From assembly GCF_039978735.1 (NCBI RefSeq), contig NZ_JBDWAS010000057.1, positions 57,015-121,014 on the forward strand: a stretch of 64,000 nt of DNA. The letters are read 5' to 3'. The DNA is from Maricaulis sp039978735 (GTDB taxonomy: Bacteria; Pseudomonadota; Alphaproteobacteria; Caulobacterales; Maricaulaceae). Numbering within the stretch: position 1 is the first letter of the stretch; every line of letters starts with the position of its first letter. The notes beneath the pieces are model-generated. The model was not told where the DNA came from. It ran no database searches and was given only the letters and a program-made list of their open reading frames with translations. A program made the translations under genes and the position numbers. Of the stretch, positions 34,904-43,773 are shown piece by piece.

Positions 34904-36047
34904 GTCCGGCGGACCGCAACGCGGTTTCGATGATCCGGTCCAGGTTCTGGCCGACCCCCGGATAGAGCGGAAGACGCACCAGCCGGTCGGAAAGCTCGTC
35001 CGTCACCGACATCTCCCCGTGCACCCGCGAACAGGTCCGGCCGAAAGGCGACGAGTGAAGCGGAACATAGTGGAAAGGCGTGGTGATCCCGGCCGCCTTC
35101 ATGCCCGCGATGAAGGCCGTGCGCGCATCCAGGTCCGGCATGAGCAGGTAGTACATATGCGCGTTGTGCTCGCACTCAGCCGGGATGACAGGGCGGCGAA
35201 CGCCTGCCGTTCGCTCAAGCGGTTCGAGCGCCGCGTGATAGCGGTTCCAGACAGCAATCCGCTCGTTGTTCAACGCGTCCAGCTTTTCAAGCTGCCCGAA
35301 CAGGAAGGCGGCCACGAGCTCGCCGGGCAGGAATGAGGAGCCTATATCCACCCAGCTGTACTTGTCGGTCATGCCGCGGAAGAACTGGGCACGGTTGGTG
35401 CCTTTTTCGCGAATGATCTCGGCGCGCAGCGAGAACTCGGACCGGTTCACGATCAACGCACCGCCTTCGCCGCTGATGATGTTTTTCGTCTCGTGGAAGC
35501 TGAACGCCGCCATGTCGCCGAACGACCCCGCGGGACGGCCGCCGCGCGTCGCACCGAGCGCCTGTGCAGCATCCTCCACCACCATGAGACCGTGTTCGGC
35601 AGCGATCGCGCAGATCGGATCCATATCCGCGACCACGCCGGCATAATGGACCGGGAAAATTGCGCGTGTCCGGTCAGTCACAGCATCCCGCACCTGCAGC
35701 GGATCTATGTTCAGTGTCTCCGGCTCGATATCGACAAACATGGGCGTTGCACCACGCAGCACGACTGCGTTGGCCGTCGAAACGAAGGTATATGAAGGCA
35801 GGATCACTTCATCGCCCGGACCGAGATCGCAAAGGATCGCGGCCATTTCCAGGCCGGCCGTGCAGGAGTGCGTCAGATGCGCCGAAGCTCCGCCGATGCG
35901 CTGCAACAAGGCTTGCTCGCACCGCTCGGTGAAAGGCCCGTCGCCGGCCAGCTGGCCGGAGTCGATCGCTTGCTTGATATAGTCCAGCTCCCGGCCGGCC
36001 AGAACCGGCTTGTTGAACGGGATCTTAGGCGCAGACATATCGTTCAT
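34896..36047 (-). CDS. wecE: dTDP-4-amino-4,6-dideoxygalactose transaminase (WecE/RffA type)
   Basis: 383-residue PLP-dependent DegT/DnrJ/EryC1 aminotransferase. Very close in pattern to E. coli WecE: IPFNKPVLAGRELDYI, LTHSCTAGLEMAAIL, SYTFVSTANAVVLRG, PVHYAGVVADMD, VVEDAAQAL, and the PLP-lysine region FSFHETKNIISGEGGA, then REKGTNRAQFFRG and HNAHMYYLL. It makes dTDP-4-amino-4,6-dideoxygalactose (Fuc4N). Start at ATG 36047 with AGGGGAG five bases upstream. No wecA, rmlA or rmlB in the window; those would be elsewhere. Confidence 0.92.
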   Translation of the reverse strand: MNDMSAPKIPFNKPVLAGRELDYIKQAIDSGQLAGDGPFTERCEQALLQRIGGASAHLTHSCTAGLEMAAILCDLGPGDEVILPSYTFVSTANAVVLRGATPMFVDIEPETLNIDPLQVRDAVTDRTRAIFPVHYAGVVADMDPICAIAAEHGLMVVEDAAQALGATRGGRPAGSFGDMAAFSFHETKNIISGEGGALIVNRSEFSLRAEIIREKGTNRAQFFRGMTDKYSWVDIGSSFLPGELVAAFLFGQLEKLDALNNERIAVWNRYHAALEPLERTAGVRRPVIPAECEHNAHMYYLLMPDLDARTAFIAGMKAAGITTPFHYVPLHSSPFGRTCSRVHGEMSVTDELSDRLVRLPLYPGVGQNLDRIIETALRSAGHG

Positions 36048-36119
36048 TGAACTCCCCTGGATGAACGATGGTGTATCGTTTCCCCAAGGTAGCAACAACC
36101 ACTAAGACAGGCGCAGCAC

Positions 36120-38780
36120 TCAGGCGCTTTGCCGGACATCGCCCGGCGCATAGTCCAGGATCGGGGCCAGCATCCGCTCGCATTCCTCGACCGTCCAGCC
36201 CTTGCGCGCGGCATAGTCCTCGACCTGGTCACGCTCGATCCGGCCGACGGCGAAATAATGGCTGTCCGGATGAGAAAGGTAGACACCCGAAACCGACGAT
36301 GCCGGTGTCATCGCGAAGGAGTTGGTCAGGCTGATGCCGGCATTCTCCGGCGCGTCGAGGAGTTTGAAGAGCGTGACCTTTTCGGTGTGGTCAGGCTGTG
36401 AAGGATAGCCCGGCGCCGGGCGGATGCCGGCATAGGCTTCCTCGATCAGCTCACGGTTGGAGTGGGCCTCGTCCGGCGCATAACCCCAATGGTGTTTGCG
36501 CACTTCCTCGTGCAGCCATTCCGCCGCAGCTTCGGCCAGGCGATCCGACAGCGCCTTGAACATGATGGCGCTGTAGTCGTCCTTGGCCTTCTCGAAGGCC
36601 GCAAGCACGTCGGGATTGTCACCGGCGGTGACGGCAAACCCGCCGATCCAGTCCTCATTGCCCTCAGGCGCAAGAAAATCGAACTGGCTGAGATGCGGCC
36701 GGTCATTCGACTTCGCGGCCTGCTGGCGCAGCCCGTAGAAACGGTCGAGCACAGTCTTGCGGCTGTCGTCCGTGTAGAGCACCACATCATCACCGTCGCG
36801 ATTGGCCGGCCAGAGGCCGCAGACCGCGCGCGGCTTGAGCAGGCCCTCATCCACGATCTGCCTGAGCATGGTCTGGGCGTCGTCGAACAGCGACCGGGCG
36901 GCCTCGCCCCGATTGGGATCGTCGAAAATCGCCGGATAGCTGCCCTTCATCTCCCAGGTGAAGAAGAAGGGGGTCCAGTCGATATAGTCGACCAGCGTTG
37001 CCACGTCCGGTTCGAAGGTTTTCACCCCGGTCCAGTTCGGGCGGGGCGGTGTGTATTGCGACCAGTCGCAATCCCAGCCCTTGCGGCGTGCTTCGGCGAG
37101 CGGCACGCGCTTTTTTGATGAGCGGGCGGCGAGGCGTCGTTCGCGGATCTTGGCGAGATCGGCGCGCACATCGCGGGCATAATCATCACGACCGTCGGAC
37201 AGGAGTTTCGACACCACGCCGACCGCGCGGCTGGCGTCGAGGACGTGAATCACAGGCGCGACCGAGATCGCCGGATCGATCTTCACGGCCGTGTGCGCCG
37301 GCGAGGTCGTCGCACCGCCGATCAGCAGGGGGATCTCGATCTGCTTGCGCTCCATCTCGGAGGCCACGAACACCATCTCGTCGAGCGAGGGTGTGATCAG
37401 TCCGGACAGGCCGATCACGTCGGCCTTCTCCTTGCGGGCTGTCTCCAGGATTTTCTCGCAGGGCACCATCACGCCGAGATCGATCACGTCATAGCCATTA
37501 CACTGCAACACGACACCGACGATATTCTTGCCGATATCGTGGACATCGCCCTTCACCGTCGCGAGCACGATGCGGCCATTGGACGACTGTTCCTCGCCTG
37601 CCGCCTCTTTTTCCTCCTCCATGAAGGGAATGAGGTGGGCCACGGCCTGCTTCATCACGCGCGCCGATTTCACCACCTGGGGCAGGAACATCTTGCCGTC
37701 ACCGAACAGGTCGCCGACGACATTCATCCCGTCCATCAGCGGACCTTCGATCACATGCAGGGGCCGATCGAACTGCTGTCGCGCCTCTTCGGTATCCTCG
37801 ACAATGAATTCGTTGATCCCGTGCACGAGGGCGTGCCGGATACGGTCTCCGACCGCGGCCTCGCGCCAAGACAGGTCGCGTTCCTTGCCCTTGCCGCCGC
37901 CCTGCCCGCGATACTGTTCGGCCGCCTCGAGCAGGCGGTCCGTGGAATCGTCGCGGCGATTGAGGATGACGTCCTCGACCAGCTCGCGCAGCTCGGCATC
38001 GATATCGTCGTAGATGTCGAGCTGGCCGGCATTGACGATCCCCATATCCATCCCCGCCTTGATGGCGTGATAGAGGAAGACCGAGTGCATGGCCCGGCGG
38101 ACCGGCTCATTGCCCCGGAAGGAAAAGGAGATGTTCGACAGGCCGCCGGAGACGTGACAGCCGGGCAGGTTCTCGCGGATGCGCTTGGTCGCCTCGATGA
38201 AATCGACCGCGTAATTATTGTGCTCCTCGATCCCCGTCGCGACAGCGAAGATATTGGGATCGAAAATGATGTCCTCGGGCGGAAATCCGATCTCGTCGAC
38301 GAGGATCTTGTAGGCCCGCTCGCAGATCTCGAACTTGCGGTCGGCGGTATCGGCCTGCCCGGTCTCGTCGAAGGCCATGACCACGACGGCGGCGCCATAG
38401 GCCAGGCATTTCCCGGCGTGTTCGCGGAACTGGTCCTCGCCCTCTTTCAGGCTGATCGAGTTGACGATGGCCTTGCCCTGCACATTCTGCAGACCGGCCT
38501 CGATCACCTCCCATTTGGAACTGTCGATCATCACCGGCACACGGGCCACATCGGGCTCGCCGGCAATCATGCGCAGGAAGACGGTCATGGCCTCGACGCT
38601 GTCGAGCAGACCCTCGTCCATATTGACGTCGATCACCTGGGCACCGTTCTCGACCTGCTGGCGGGCGACGGACACGGCCTCTGCGTAGTCCCCTTCCGTG
38701 ATCAGCTTGCGGAAGCGGGCGGAGCCAGTGACATTCGTCCTCTCGCCGACATTGACGAAGGTGGGTACAGCAACAGCCAT
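36120..38780 (-). CDS. metH: Methionine synthase, cobalamin-dependent, C-terminal part (pterin, B12 and activation domains)
   Basis: 886 residues. Domains in order: pterin/methyl-THF binding (about 5-285, FVNVGERTNVTGSARF at the start), cobalamin cap and B12-binding domains with the DxHxxG motif VHDIGKNIVG (axial His near residue 414) and SGLITPSLDEM, and the SAM-binding reactivation domain (about 560-880, ending with VYLSHPDSHYFAVGRIERDQVEDYA). It lacks the homocysteine domain, which is encoded 13 bp upstream as a separate gene. Together they match a complete MetH, which suggests a two-subunit enzyme, as known in other alphaproteobacteria. Confidence 0.95.
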   Translation of the reverse strand: MAVAVPTFVNVGERTNVTGSARFRKLITEGDYAEAVSVARQQVENGAQVIDVNMDEGLLDSVEAMTVFLRMIAGEPDVARVPVMIDSSKWEVIEAGLQNVQGKAIVNSISLKEGEDQFREHAGKCLAYGAAVVVMAFDETGQADTADRKFEICERAYKILVDEIGFPPEDIIFDPNIFAVATGIEEHNNYAVDFIEATKRIRENLPGCHVSGGLSNISFSFRGNEPVRRAMHSVFLYHAIKAGMDMGIVNAGQLDIYDDIDAELRELVEDVILNRRDDSTDRLLEAAEQYRGQGGGKGKERDLSWREAAVGDRIRHALVHGINEFIVEDTEEARQQFDRPLHVIEGPLMDGMNVVGDLFGDGKMFLPQVVKSARVMKQAVAHLIPFMEEEKEAAGEEQSSNGRIVLATVKGDVHDIGKNIVGVVLQCNGYDVIDLGVMVPCEKILETARKEKADVIGLSGLITPSLDEMVFVASEMERKQIEIPLLIGGATTSPAHTAVKIDPAISVAPVIHVLDASRAVGVVSKLLSDGRDDYARDVRADLAKIRERRLAARSSKKRVPLAEARRKGWDCDWSQYTPPRPNWTGVKTFEPDVATLVDYIDWTPFFFTWEMKGSYPAIFDDPNRGEAARSLFDDAQTMLRQIVDEGLLKPRAVCGLWPANRDGDDVVLYTDDSRKTVLDRFYGLRQQAAKSNDRPHLSQFDFLAPEGNEDWIGGFAVTAGDNPDVLAAFEKAKDDYSAIMFKALSDRLAEAAAEWLHEEVRKHHWGYAPDEAHSNRELIEEAYAGIRPAPGYPSQPDHTEKVTLFKLLDAPENAGISLTNSFAMTPASSVSGVYLSHPDSHYFAVGRIERDQVEDYAARKGWTVEECERMLAPILDYAPGDVRQSA

Positions 38781-38793
38781 GGAATAATTGCCC

Positions 38794-39852
38794 TCAGGCG
38801 GAAAGTTCGAAGGGTTCGAGGCCGGACAGGCGCATGGCCCGCTCGCGCCTGGCCGGGCGGCGCGGCTTGGCGCCCTTCACGGCCTCGGCGATGGCCCGGA
38901 TATGCTCAGGCGTGGTGCCGCAGCACCCGCCCAGAATATTGACCAGGCCCGACTGCGCCCACTCGCCGACGAAGCCGGACGTCTCGTCCGGGGTCTCGTC
39001 ATACTCGCCCATATCATTGGGCAAGCCGGCATTGGGATAGGTGATGATGCGGGTATCCGCGACCCGGGCGATCTCGGCGATATAGGGCCGCATCTCCTCG
39101 GCCCCCAGCGCACAGTTCAGCCCGACGGCCCAGGGACGGGCATGGCGCACGGAATACCAGAAGGCCTCGGCCGTCTGCCCGGACAGGGTGCGGCCGGAGC
39201 GGTCGGTGATCGTGCCGGAAATCATGATCGGACGGTCAATACCGGTTTCGGCCTTCAGATCGAGCAGCGCCTTGATGGCGGCCTTGGCGTTGAGCGTGTC
39301 GAACACGGTCTCGATCAGGAAGAAATCGACATGTTCGGCCATGGCCGCGGCCTGTTCGTGATAGGCCTTGCGAATGGTTTCGAAGTCGATGTCACGGAAG
39401 CCGGGATCGTTCACGTCGGGCGAGATCGAGAGTGTCTTGTTGGTCGGCCCGATGGCCCCAGCCACACCGCGCGGCGTTCCGGTTTCCGCCTCGATCTCGT
39501 CGGCGGCCTCGCGGGCCAGACGCGCGCCTTCGCGCGCAATCTCGGGCGCCAGCTCCTGCATGCCGTAATCGGCCTGGGCAATGGAGGTGGCCGAGAAGGT
39601 ATTGGTCTCGACGATATCCGAGCCAGCCTTGAAATAGGCCTTGTGGATCGTCTTCACCGCCTCGGGCGTGGTCAGGTTGAGGATGTCGTTATTGCCCTTG
39701 ATCGCCGACGGCCAGTCGGCAAAGCGCTCGCCGCGATACCCCTCTTCATCCAGCTTGAGATCCTGGATCTGGGTCCCCATCGCACCGTCGAGGATCAGGA
39801 CACGCTCGCGCCCCAGCGCTGCAAGCGCTTCAACCCGTTCGCCTGATGTCAT
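38794..39852 (-). CDS. metH: Methionine synthase N-terminal part: homocysteine S-methyltransferase domain
   Basis: 352-residue (beta/alpha)8 homocysteine-binding domain of MetH, as a separate polypeptide: ERVLILDGAMGTQIQDLKL, ETNTFSATSIAQADYG, the zinc cysteines in GLNCALGAEEM and ILGGCCGTTPEHI. ATG 39852-39850 shares a base with the metF stop (TGATG); a GTG one codon out is possible. Between metF and the larger metH part on the same strand, so expressed with both. Confidence 0.95.
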   Translation of the reverse strand: MTSGERVEALAALGRERVLILDGAMGTQIQDLKLDEEGYRGERFADWPSAIKGNNDILNLTTPEAVKTIHKAYFKAGSDIVETNTFSATSIAQADYGMQELAPEIAREGARLAREAADEIEAETGTPRGVAGAIGPTNKTLSISPDVNDPGFRDIDFETIRKAYHEQAAAMAEHVDFFLIETVFDTLNAKAAIKALLDLKAETGIDRPIMISGTITDRSGRTLSGQTAEAFWYSVRHARPWAVGLNCALGAEEMRPYIAEIARVADTRIITYPNAGLPNDMGEYDETPDETSGFVGEWAQSGLVNILGGCCGTTPEHIRAIAEAVKGAKPRRPARRERAMRLSGLEPFELSA

Positions 39853-40757
39853 CACGCAACCCCCACCGGTTCACGCTGCTCGGCCTTCACGCCAAGCAGC
39901 TGGCAGGTGGAGAGCGCCAGCTCCGCCCGGTTGAGCGTGTAGAAGTGGAAATTGTCGACACCGCCAGCCTGCAGCTTGCTGCACAGCTTGGCCGCGACAT
40001 GCGCGGTGACCAGCTTGCGCGTGCCGGCATCGTCGTCCAGCCCGTCATAGGCCTCGTGCAGCCAGACCGGCAGGCTGGCACCGCACAGCCCCGCCATCCG
40101 CTTGAGGCCATTGAAATTCGCCTGCAACATGATGCCCGGCACGATCGGGATGGTGATGCCGGCGCGCTCCGCCCGCTCGCGGAAGCGGAAATACACGTCC
40201 GGCTCGAAGAAGAACTGCGTGATGGCGCGCGTCGCCCCATTGTCGATCTTCTGCTTGAGCAGGTCGATGTCATAGTCGAAGTCGCGGCTCTCCGGATGTT
40301 TTTCCGGATAGCAGCCGACGGAAATTTCGAAATCGCCGATCTTGCGGATCCCGCCCGCCAGCTCGGCGGCGTTGGCATAACCGCCCGGGTGCGGCGTGTA
40401 GGCCTCGCCGATACCGTCCGGCGGATCACCGCGCAGGGCGACGATGTGACGGATACCGGCCGACCAGTAGTCGCGGATCACGTCATCGATCTCGCCCCGT
40501 GTGGCCGAAACACAGGTCAGGTGCGCAGCGGGACGTATATCCGTCTCGCGCACGATGCGTCGTACGGTACGGTGGGTCCGGTCGCGGGTCGAGCCGCCGG
40601 CGCCATAGGTCACCGACACGAAGTTCGGCGACAGGGGCTCAAGCCGGGAAATCGACTCCCAGAGCGTCTCTTCCATCGCCTCGGTCTTGGGCGGGAAGAA
40701 TTCGAAGGACACGTTCAGTCCGTTCCGGGGCTGTATCGTACTGCCATCCGCACTCAT
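39852..40757 (-). CDS. metF: 5,10-Methylenetetrahydrofolate reductase
   Basis: 301-residue FAD enzyme making 5-methyl-THF for MetH. Motifs: VSFEFFPPKTEAMEETLW near the N-terminus (catalytic Glu), VTYGAGGSTRDRT, HLTCVSATRGEIDD, VALRGDPPDG, and FEPDVYFRF. First gene of metF-metH-metH, about 95 bp from a 20-bp palindromic operator. Its C-terminal coding end shares one base with the start of the next gene. Confidence 0.96.
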   Translation of the reverse strand: MSADGSTIQPRNGLNVSFEFFPPKTEAMEETLWESISRLEPLSPNFVSVTYGAGGSTRDRTHRTVRRIVRETDIRPAAHLTCVSATRGEIDDVIRDYWSAGIRHIVALRGDPPDGIGEAYTPHPGGYANAAELAGGIRKIGDFEISVGCYPEKHPESRDFDYDIDLLKQKIDNGATRAITQFFFEPDVYFRFRERAERAGITIPIVPGIMLQANFNGLKRMAGLCGASLPVWLHEAYDGLDDDAGTRKLVTAHVAAKLCSKLQAGGVDNFHFYTLNRAELALSTCQLLGVKAEQREPVGVA

Positions 40758-40849
40758 GGGTCACCTTCAGCTGGCCCTGCCGGCGCGCGGCCGGTGTTTC
40801 AGGGCATGTCGAATTCGCTTGCGCCAACCTATAGCGCAATAACATGACG

Positions 40850-40869
40850 ACATAAAGATATCTTTATGT
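40850..40869. promoter_or_regulatory. 20-bp perfect palindromic operator before metF
   Basis: ACATAAAGATATCTTTATGT is a perfect palindrome 93 bp upstream of metF. A second site of the same form lies before metK at 40966-40985. Both fit ATAAAG-N4-CTTTAT, resembling motifs assigned to ArsR-family regulators of methyl-cycle genes (SahR type). No such regulator is in the window. Confidence 0.7.
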
Positions 40870-40965
40870 GAGATGGATTGAAAGGGGGTGGCTGCAGCCG
40901 GACCGGTGGGCATGTTTTCACCAAGAGACTTGCATCCGGTGCGCGTATCTGTTCTACCCCACGCG

Positions 40966-40985
40966 ATATAAAGCGATCTTTATAT
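40966..40985. promoter_or_regulatory. 20-bp palindromic operator at the metK start
   Basis: ATATAAAG-CGAT-CTTTATAT ends 13 bp before the preferred GTG start of metK. Same half-sites and spacing as 40850-40869; only the four-base centre and outer bases differ. Bound repressor would cover the metK transcription start region or leader. Confidence 0.7.
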
Positions 40986-40998
40986 GAGGATGTGCGCA

Positions 40999-42165
40999 GT
41001 GAGCAGACCTTCTTATATCTTTACCTCCGAGAGCGTTTCCGAGGGCCATCCGGACAAGGTGTGCGACCGTGTCTCCGACACGATCGTCGACCTTTTCCTG
41101 TCCAAGGACCCCGAGGCGCGTGTTGCGTGCGAGACCCTGGCCACGACGAACCAGATCATCCTGGCGGGCGAAGTCCGCTGCGCGGCGGAGATCGACAATG
41201 ACGAAATCGAGCAGGCCGCCCGCGAGGCAATCCGCGATATCGGCTATGAGCAGGAAGGCTTCCACTGGAAGCACGCCAACTTCCAGAATTTCCTGCACGA
41301 ACAGTCCGCCCACATCGCGCAGGGCGTGGACGCCGGCGACGACAAGGATGAGGGCGCAGGCGATCAGGGCATCATGTTCGGCTATGCCTCGGACGAGACG
41401 CCGGAGCTGATGCCGGCACCGATCCTGTATTCCCACAAGATCCTCAAGCGGATGGCCGAGCTGCGCAAAAGCGGCGAACGGCCGGAGTTCGAACCGGACG
41501 CCAAGTCCCAGGTGACGATGCGCTATGAGAACGGCATTCCCGCCGGGATCACGTCCGTCGTCGTCTCGACCCAGCACCAGGCCAATCTCAACCAGGCACA
41601 GGTGCGCGAACTGGTCCGTCCGGTCGTCGAGGAAGTCCTGCCCGATGGCTGGCTGCCGCCGGAGGACGAGTTCTACGTCAACCCGACCGGCACCTTCGTG
41701 ATCGGTGGTCCCGACGGCGATGCCGGCCTCACCGGCCGCAAGATCATCGTCGACACCTATGGCGGTGCTGCCCCGCACGGCGGCGGCGCCTTTTCGGGCA
41801 AGGACCCGACGAAGGTCGACCGCTCGGCCGCCTATGCCTGCCGCTACCTGGCCAAGAATGTCGTGGCCGCCGACCTGGCCAAGCGCTGCACCATCCAGGT
41901 GTCCTATGCGATCGGGGTCTCGAAGCCGCTTTCGCTCTATGTCGACTGCCATGGCACCGGCCAGGTCGACGAGGTGAAGCTGGAAAACACGCTGCGTCAG
42001 CTGGTGGACCTGTCGCCCCGCGGCATCCGCACCCATCTGAAGCTGAACCGGCCGATCTATGCCCGCACCGCGGCCTACGGCCATTTCGGCCGCAAGCCGG
42101 CCGAGGATGGCGGCTTCTCCTGGGAGAAGACCGACCTGGTGGACGCGCTGCGCGGGCTCGCCTAG
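40999..42165 (+). CDS. metK: S-adenosylmethionine synthetase
   Basis: 388 residues making SAM from ATP and methionine. Family signatures: YIFTSESVSEGHPDKVCD, ITSVVVSTQHQ, PTGTFVIGGPDGDAGLTGRK, GGGAFSGKDPTKVDRSAAYA and KPLSLYVDCHGTG. GTG 40999 fits the family N-terminus (MSRPSYIFTSES) and has GAGGA eight bases upstream; ATGs at 40984 and 40990 are in frame but overlap the operator or the ribosome-binding site. Followed by ahcY after 114 bp. Confidence 0.95.
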   Translation: MSRPSYIFTSESVSEGHPDKVCDRVSDTIVDLFLSKDPEARVACETLATTNQIILAGEVRCAAEIDNDEIEQAAREAIRDIGYEQEGFHWKHANFQNFLHEQSAHIAQGVDAGDDKDEGAGDQGIMFGYASDETPELMPAPILYSHKILKRMAELRKSGERPEFEPDAKSQVTMRYENGIPAGITSVVVSTQHQANLNQAQVRELVRPVVEEVLPDGWLPPEDEFYVNPTGTFVIGGPDGDAGLTGRKIIVDTYGGAAPHGGGAFSGKDPTKVDRSAAYACRYLAKNVVAADLAKRCTIQVSYAIGVSKPLSLYVDCHGTGQVDEVKLENTLRQLVDLSPRGIRTHLKLNRPIYARTAAYGHFGRKPAEDGGFSWEKTDLVDALRGLA

Positions 42166-42186
42166 ACGACGCCAAACCGATAAGAC

Positions 42187-42215
42187 GGGGCCGGCCGCAG
42201 CCATGCGCCGGCCCC
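42187..42215 (+). terminator. GC-rich hairpin between metK and ahcY
   Basis: GGGGCCGGC (42187-42195) pairs with GCCGGCCCC (42207-42215) over 11 bases. No U-run follows, and an 8-base direct repeat CCGGCGCC (42223-42230, 42234-42241) comes next. It may stabilise the metK message or attenuate; it does not match the SAH-riboswitch consensus as far as I can judge. Confidence 0.4.
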
Positions 42216-42279
42216 GGTATTTCCGGCGCCCACCCGGCGCCCCGTCAGAAACCCGAAACACGAAGAGGACCTGAAGGTC

Positions 42280-43707
42280 ATGACTGCTGTTGCGGATAAA
42301 ACCCAGTTCGCCGCCGACCACCCCCACGTCATCAAGGACATCTCCCTGGCCAAATGGGGCCGGACCGAGATCGAGATGGCCGAGATCGAGATGCCGGGCC
42401 TGATGTCCCTGCGCGAGGAGTTCGGCAAGGCCCAGCCCCTGAAGGGTGCGCGTATCGCCGGCTCCCTGCACATGACGATCCAGACCGCGGTTCTCATCGA
42501 GACCCTGGTCGCGCTGGGCGCCGAGGTCCGCTGGGCCTCGTGCAATATCTTCTCCACCCAGGACCATGCCGCGGCGGCGATCGCCGAGCAGAAAATCCCG
42601 GTCTTCGCCTACAAGGGCGAGACGTTGGAAGAGTACTGGGACTATGCCGACGCCATCTTCCATTGGCCGAACGGCGAAACCGCCAACATGATCCTGGACG
42701 ATGGCGGCGATGCCACCATGTACCTGATCCTGGGCGAGAAAGCCGAAGCCGATCATTCGCTGCTGGATCACCCGAAGTCCGAGGAAGAGACCGCGCTCTT
42801 CGCCCAGATCCGCAAACGCTTCGAAGCCACGCCGGGCTGGTTCACCAAGGCCAAGAACGCCATCCAGGGGGTCTCCGAGGAGACCACGACGGGCGTGATG
42901 CGTCTCTATCAGATGGCCAAGCGCGGCGAGCTTCCCTTCCCGGCCATCAACGTCAATGACAGCGTGACCAAGTCGAAATTCGACAACCGCTATGGCTGCC
43001 GCGAAAGCCTCGTGGACGCTATCCGCCGCGGTACCGACGTGATGATGGCCGGCAAGAAGGCCGTCGTCTGCGGCTATGGCGATGTCGGCAAGGGCTCGGC
43101 CGAGTCGCTGCGCGGCGCCGGCGCCCGCGTCTATGTCACCGAGATCGATCCGATCTGCGCCCTGCAGGCCTGCATGGACGGTTTCGAGGTCGTACGTCTG
43201 GACGATGTCACCGCCGATATGGACATCTTTGTTACCGCGACGGGCAACAAGGACATCATCACGGTCGACCACATGCGCGCCATGAAGGACATGGCGATCG
43301 TCTGCAATATCGGCCACTTCGACAACGAGATTCAGGTGGAGAGCCTGAAGAACTTCCAGTGGACCAATGTGAAGCCGCAGGTCGACCTCGTACAGTTCCC
43401 CGACGGCAACCGCATCATCCTGCTGTCGGAAGGCCGCCTGGTGAATCTGGGCAATGCGACCGGCCACCCGTCCTTCGTGATGTCGTCCTCCTTCACCAAC
43501 CAGACGCTCGCCCAGATCGAACTCTGGACGAAGGGCGAGGAATACAAGAACGAGGTCTATATCCTGCCCAAACACCTGGACGAGAAGGTTGCCCGCCTGC
43601 ACCTCGACAAGCTGGGCGCCAAGCTCACCGAACTGTCCAGCGACCAGGCCGACTATATCGGCGTGCCGCAGGCCGGTCCGTTCAAGGCGGAACACTACCG
43701 CTACTAG
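42280..43707 (+). CDS. ahcY: S-adenosylhomocysteinase
   Basis: 475 residues, hydrolysing SAH to adenosine and homocysteine with bound NAD. Signatures: GSLHMTIQTAVLIETL, CNIFSTQDHAAAAI, SVTKSKFDNRYGCRESLVD (catalytic Lys/Asp), the NAD-binding VCGYGDVGKGSAESLRG, and the C-terminal PKHLDEKVARLHLDKLGAKLTELS..HYRY. The bacterial-type insertion of about 40 residues is present. Closes the cycle with metK, metF and metH. Confidence 0.98.
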   Translation: MTAVADKTQFAADHPHVIKDISLAKWGRTEIEMAEIEMPGLMSLREEFGKAQPLKGARIAGSLHMTIQTAVLIETLVALGAEVRWASCNIFSTQDHAAAAIAEQKIPVFAYKGETLEEYWDYADAIFHWPNGETANMILDDGGDATMYLILGEKAEADHSLLDHPKSEEETALFAQIRKRFEATPGWFTKAKNAIQGVSEETTTGVMRLYQMAKRGELPFPAINVNDSVTKSKFDNRYGCRESLVDAIRRGTDVMMAGKKAVVCGYGDVGKGSAESLRGAGARVYVTEIDPICALQACMDGFEVVRLDDVTADMDIFVTATGNKDIITVDHMRAMKDMAIVCNIGHFDNEIQVESLKNFQWTNVKPQVDLVQFPDGNRIILLSEGRLVNLGNATGHPSFVMSSSFTNQTLAQIELWTKGEEYKNEVYILPKHLDEKVARLHLDKLGAKLTELSSDQADYIGVPQAGPFKAEHYRY

Positions 43708-43733
43708 GCGAACGCCGGATTTCGAGAAGATGT

Positions 43734-43769
43734 GGAACGCCCTGCCTTTCCGGCGGGGCGTTTCCTTTT
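43734..43769 (+). terminator. Intrinsic terminator of ahcY
   Basis: GGAA-CGCCC pairs with GGGCG-TTTCC over a 13-base loop and is followed by TTTT (43766-43769). It sits 26 bp past ahcY and may also serve ygfA on the other strand. Confidence 0.8.
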
Positions 43770-43773
43770 GGGC

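Noticed and set aside
42166..42279. SAH or SAM riboswitch between metK and ahcY
   Set aside because: A strong hairpin exists, but I cannot find the conserved SAH-riboswitch core. A covariance search would decide.
40954..43695. Open frame of about 913 codons antisense to metK and ahcY
   Set aside because: It covers two certain genes on the other strand; its His/Asp/Gly/Arg-rich text is the mirror of GC-rich codon use, and no family is recognised.
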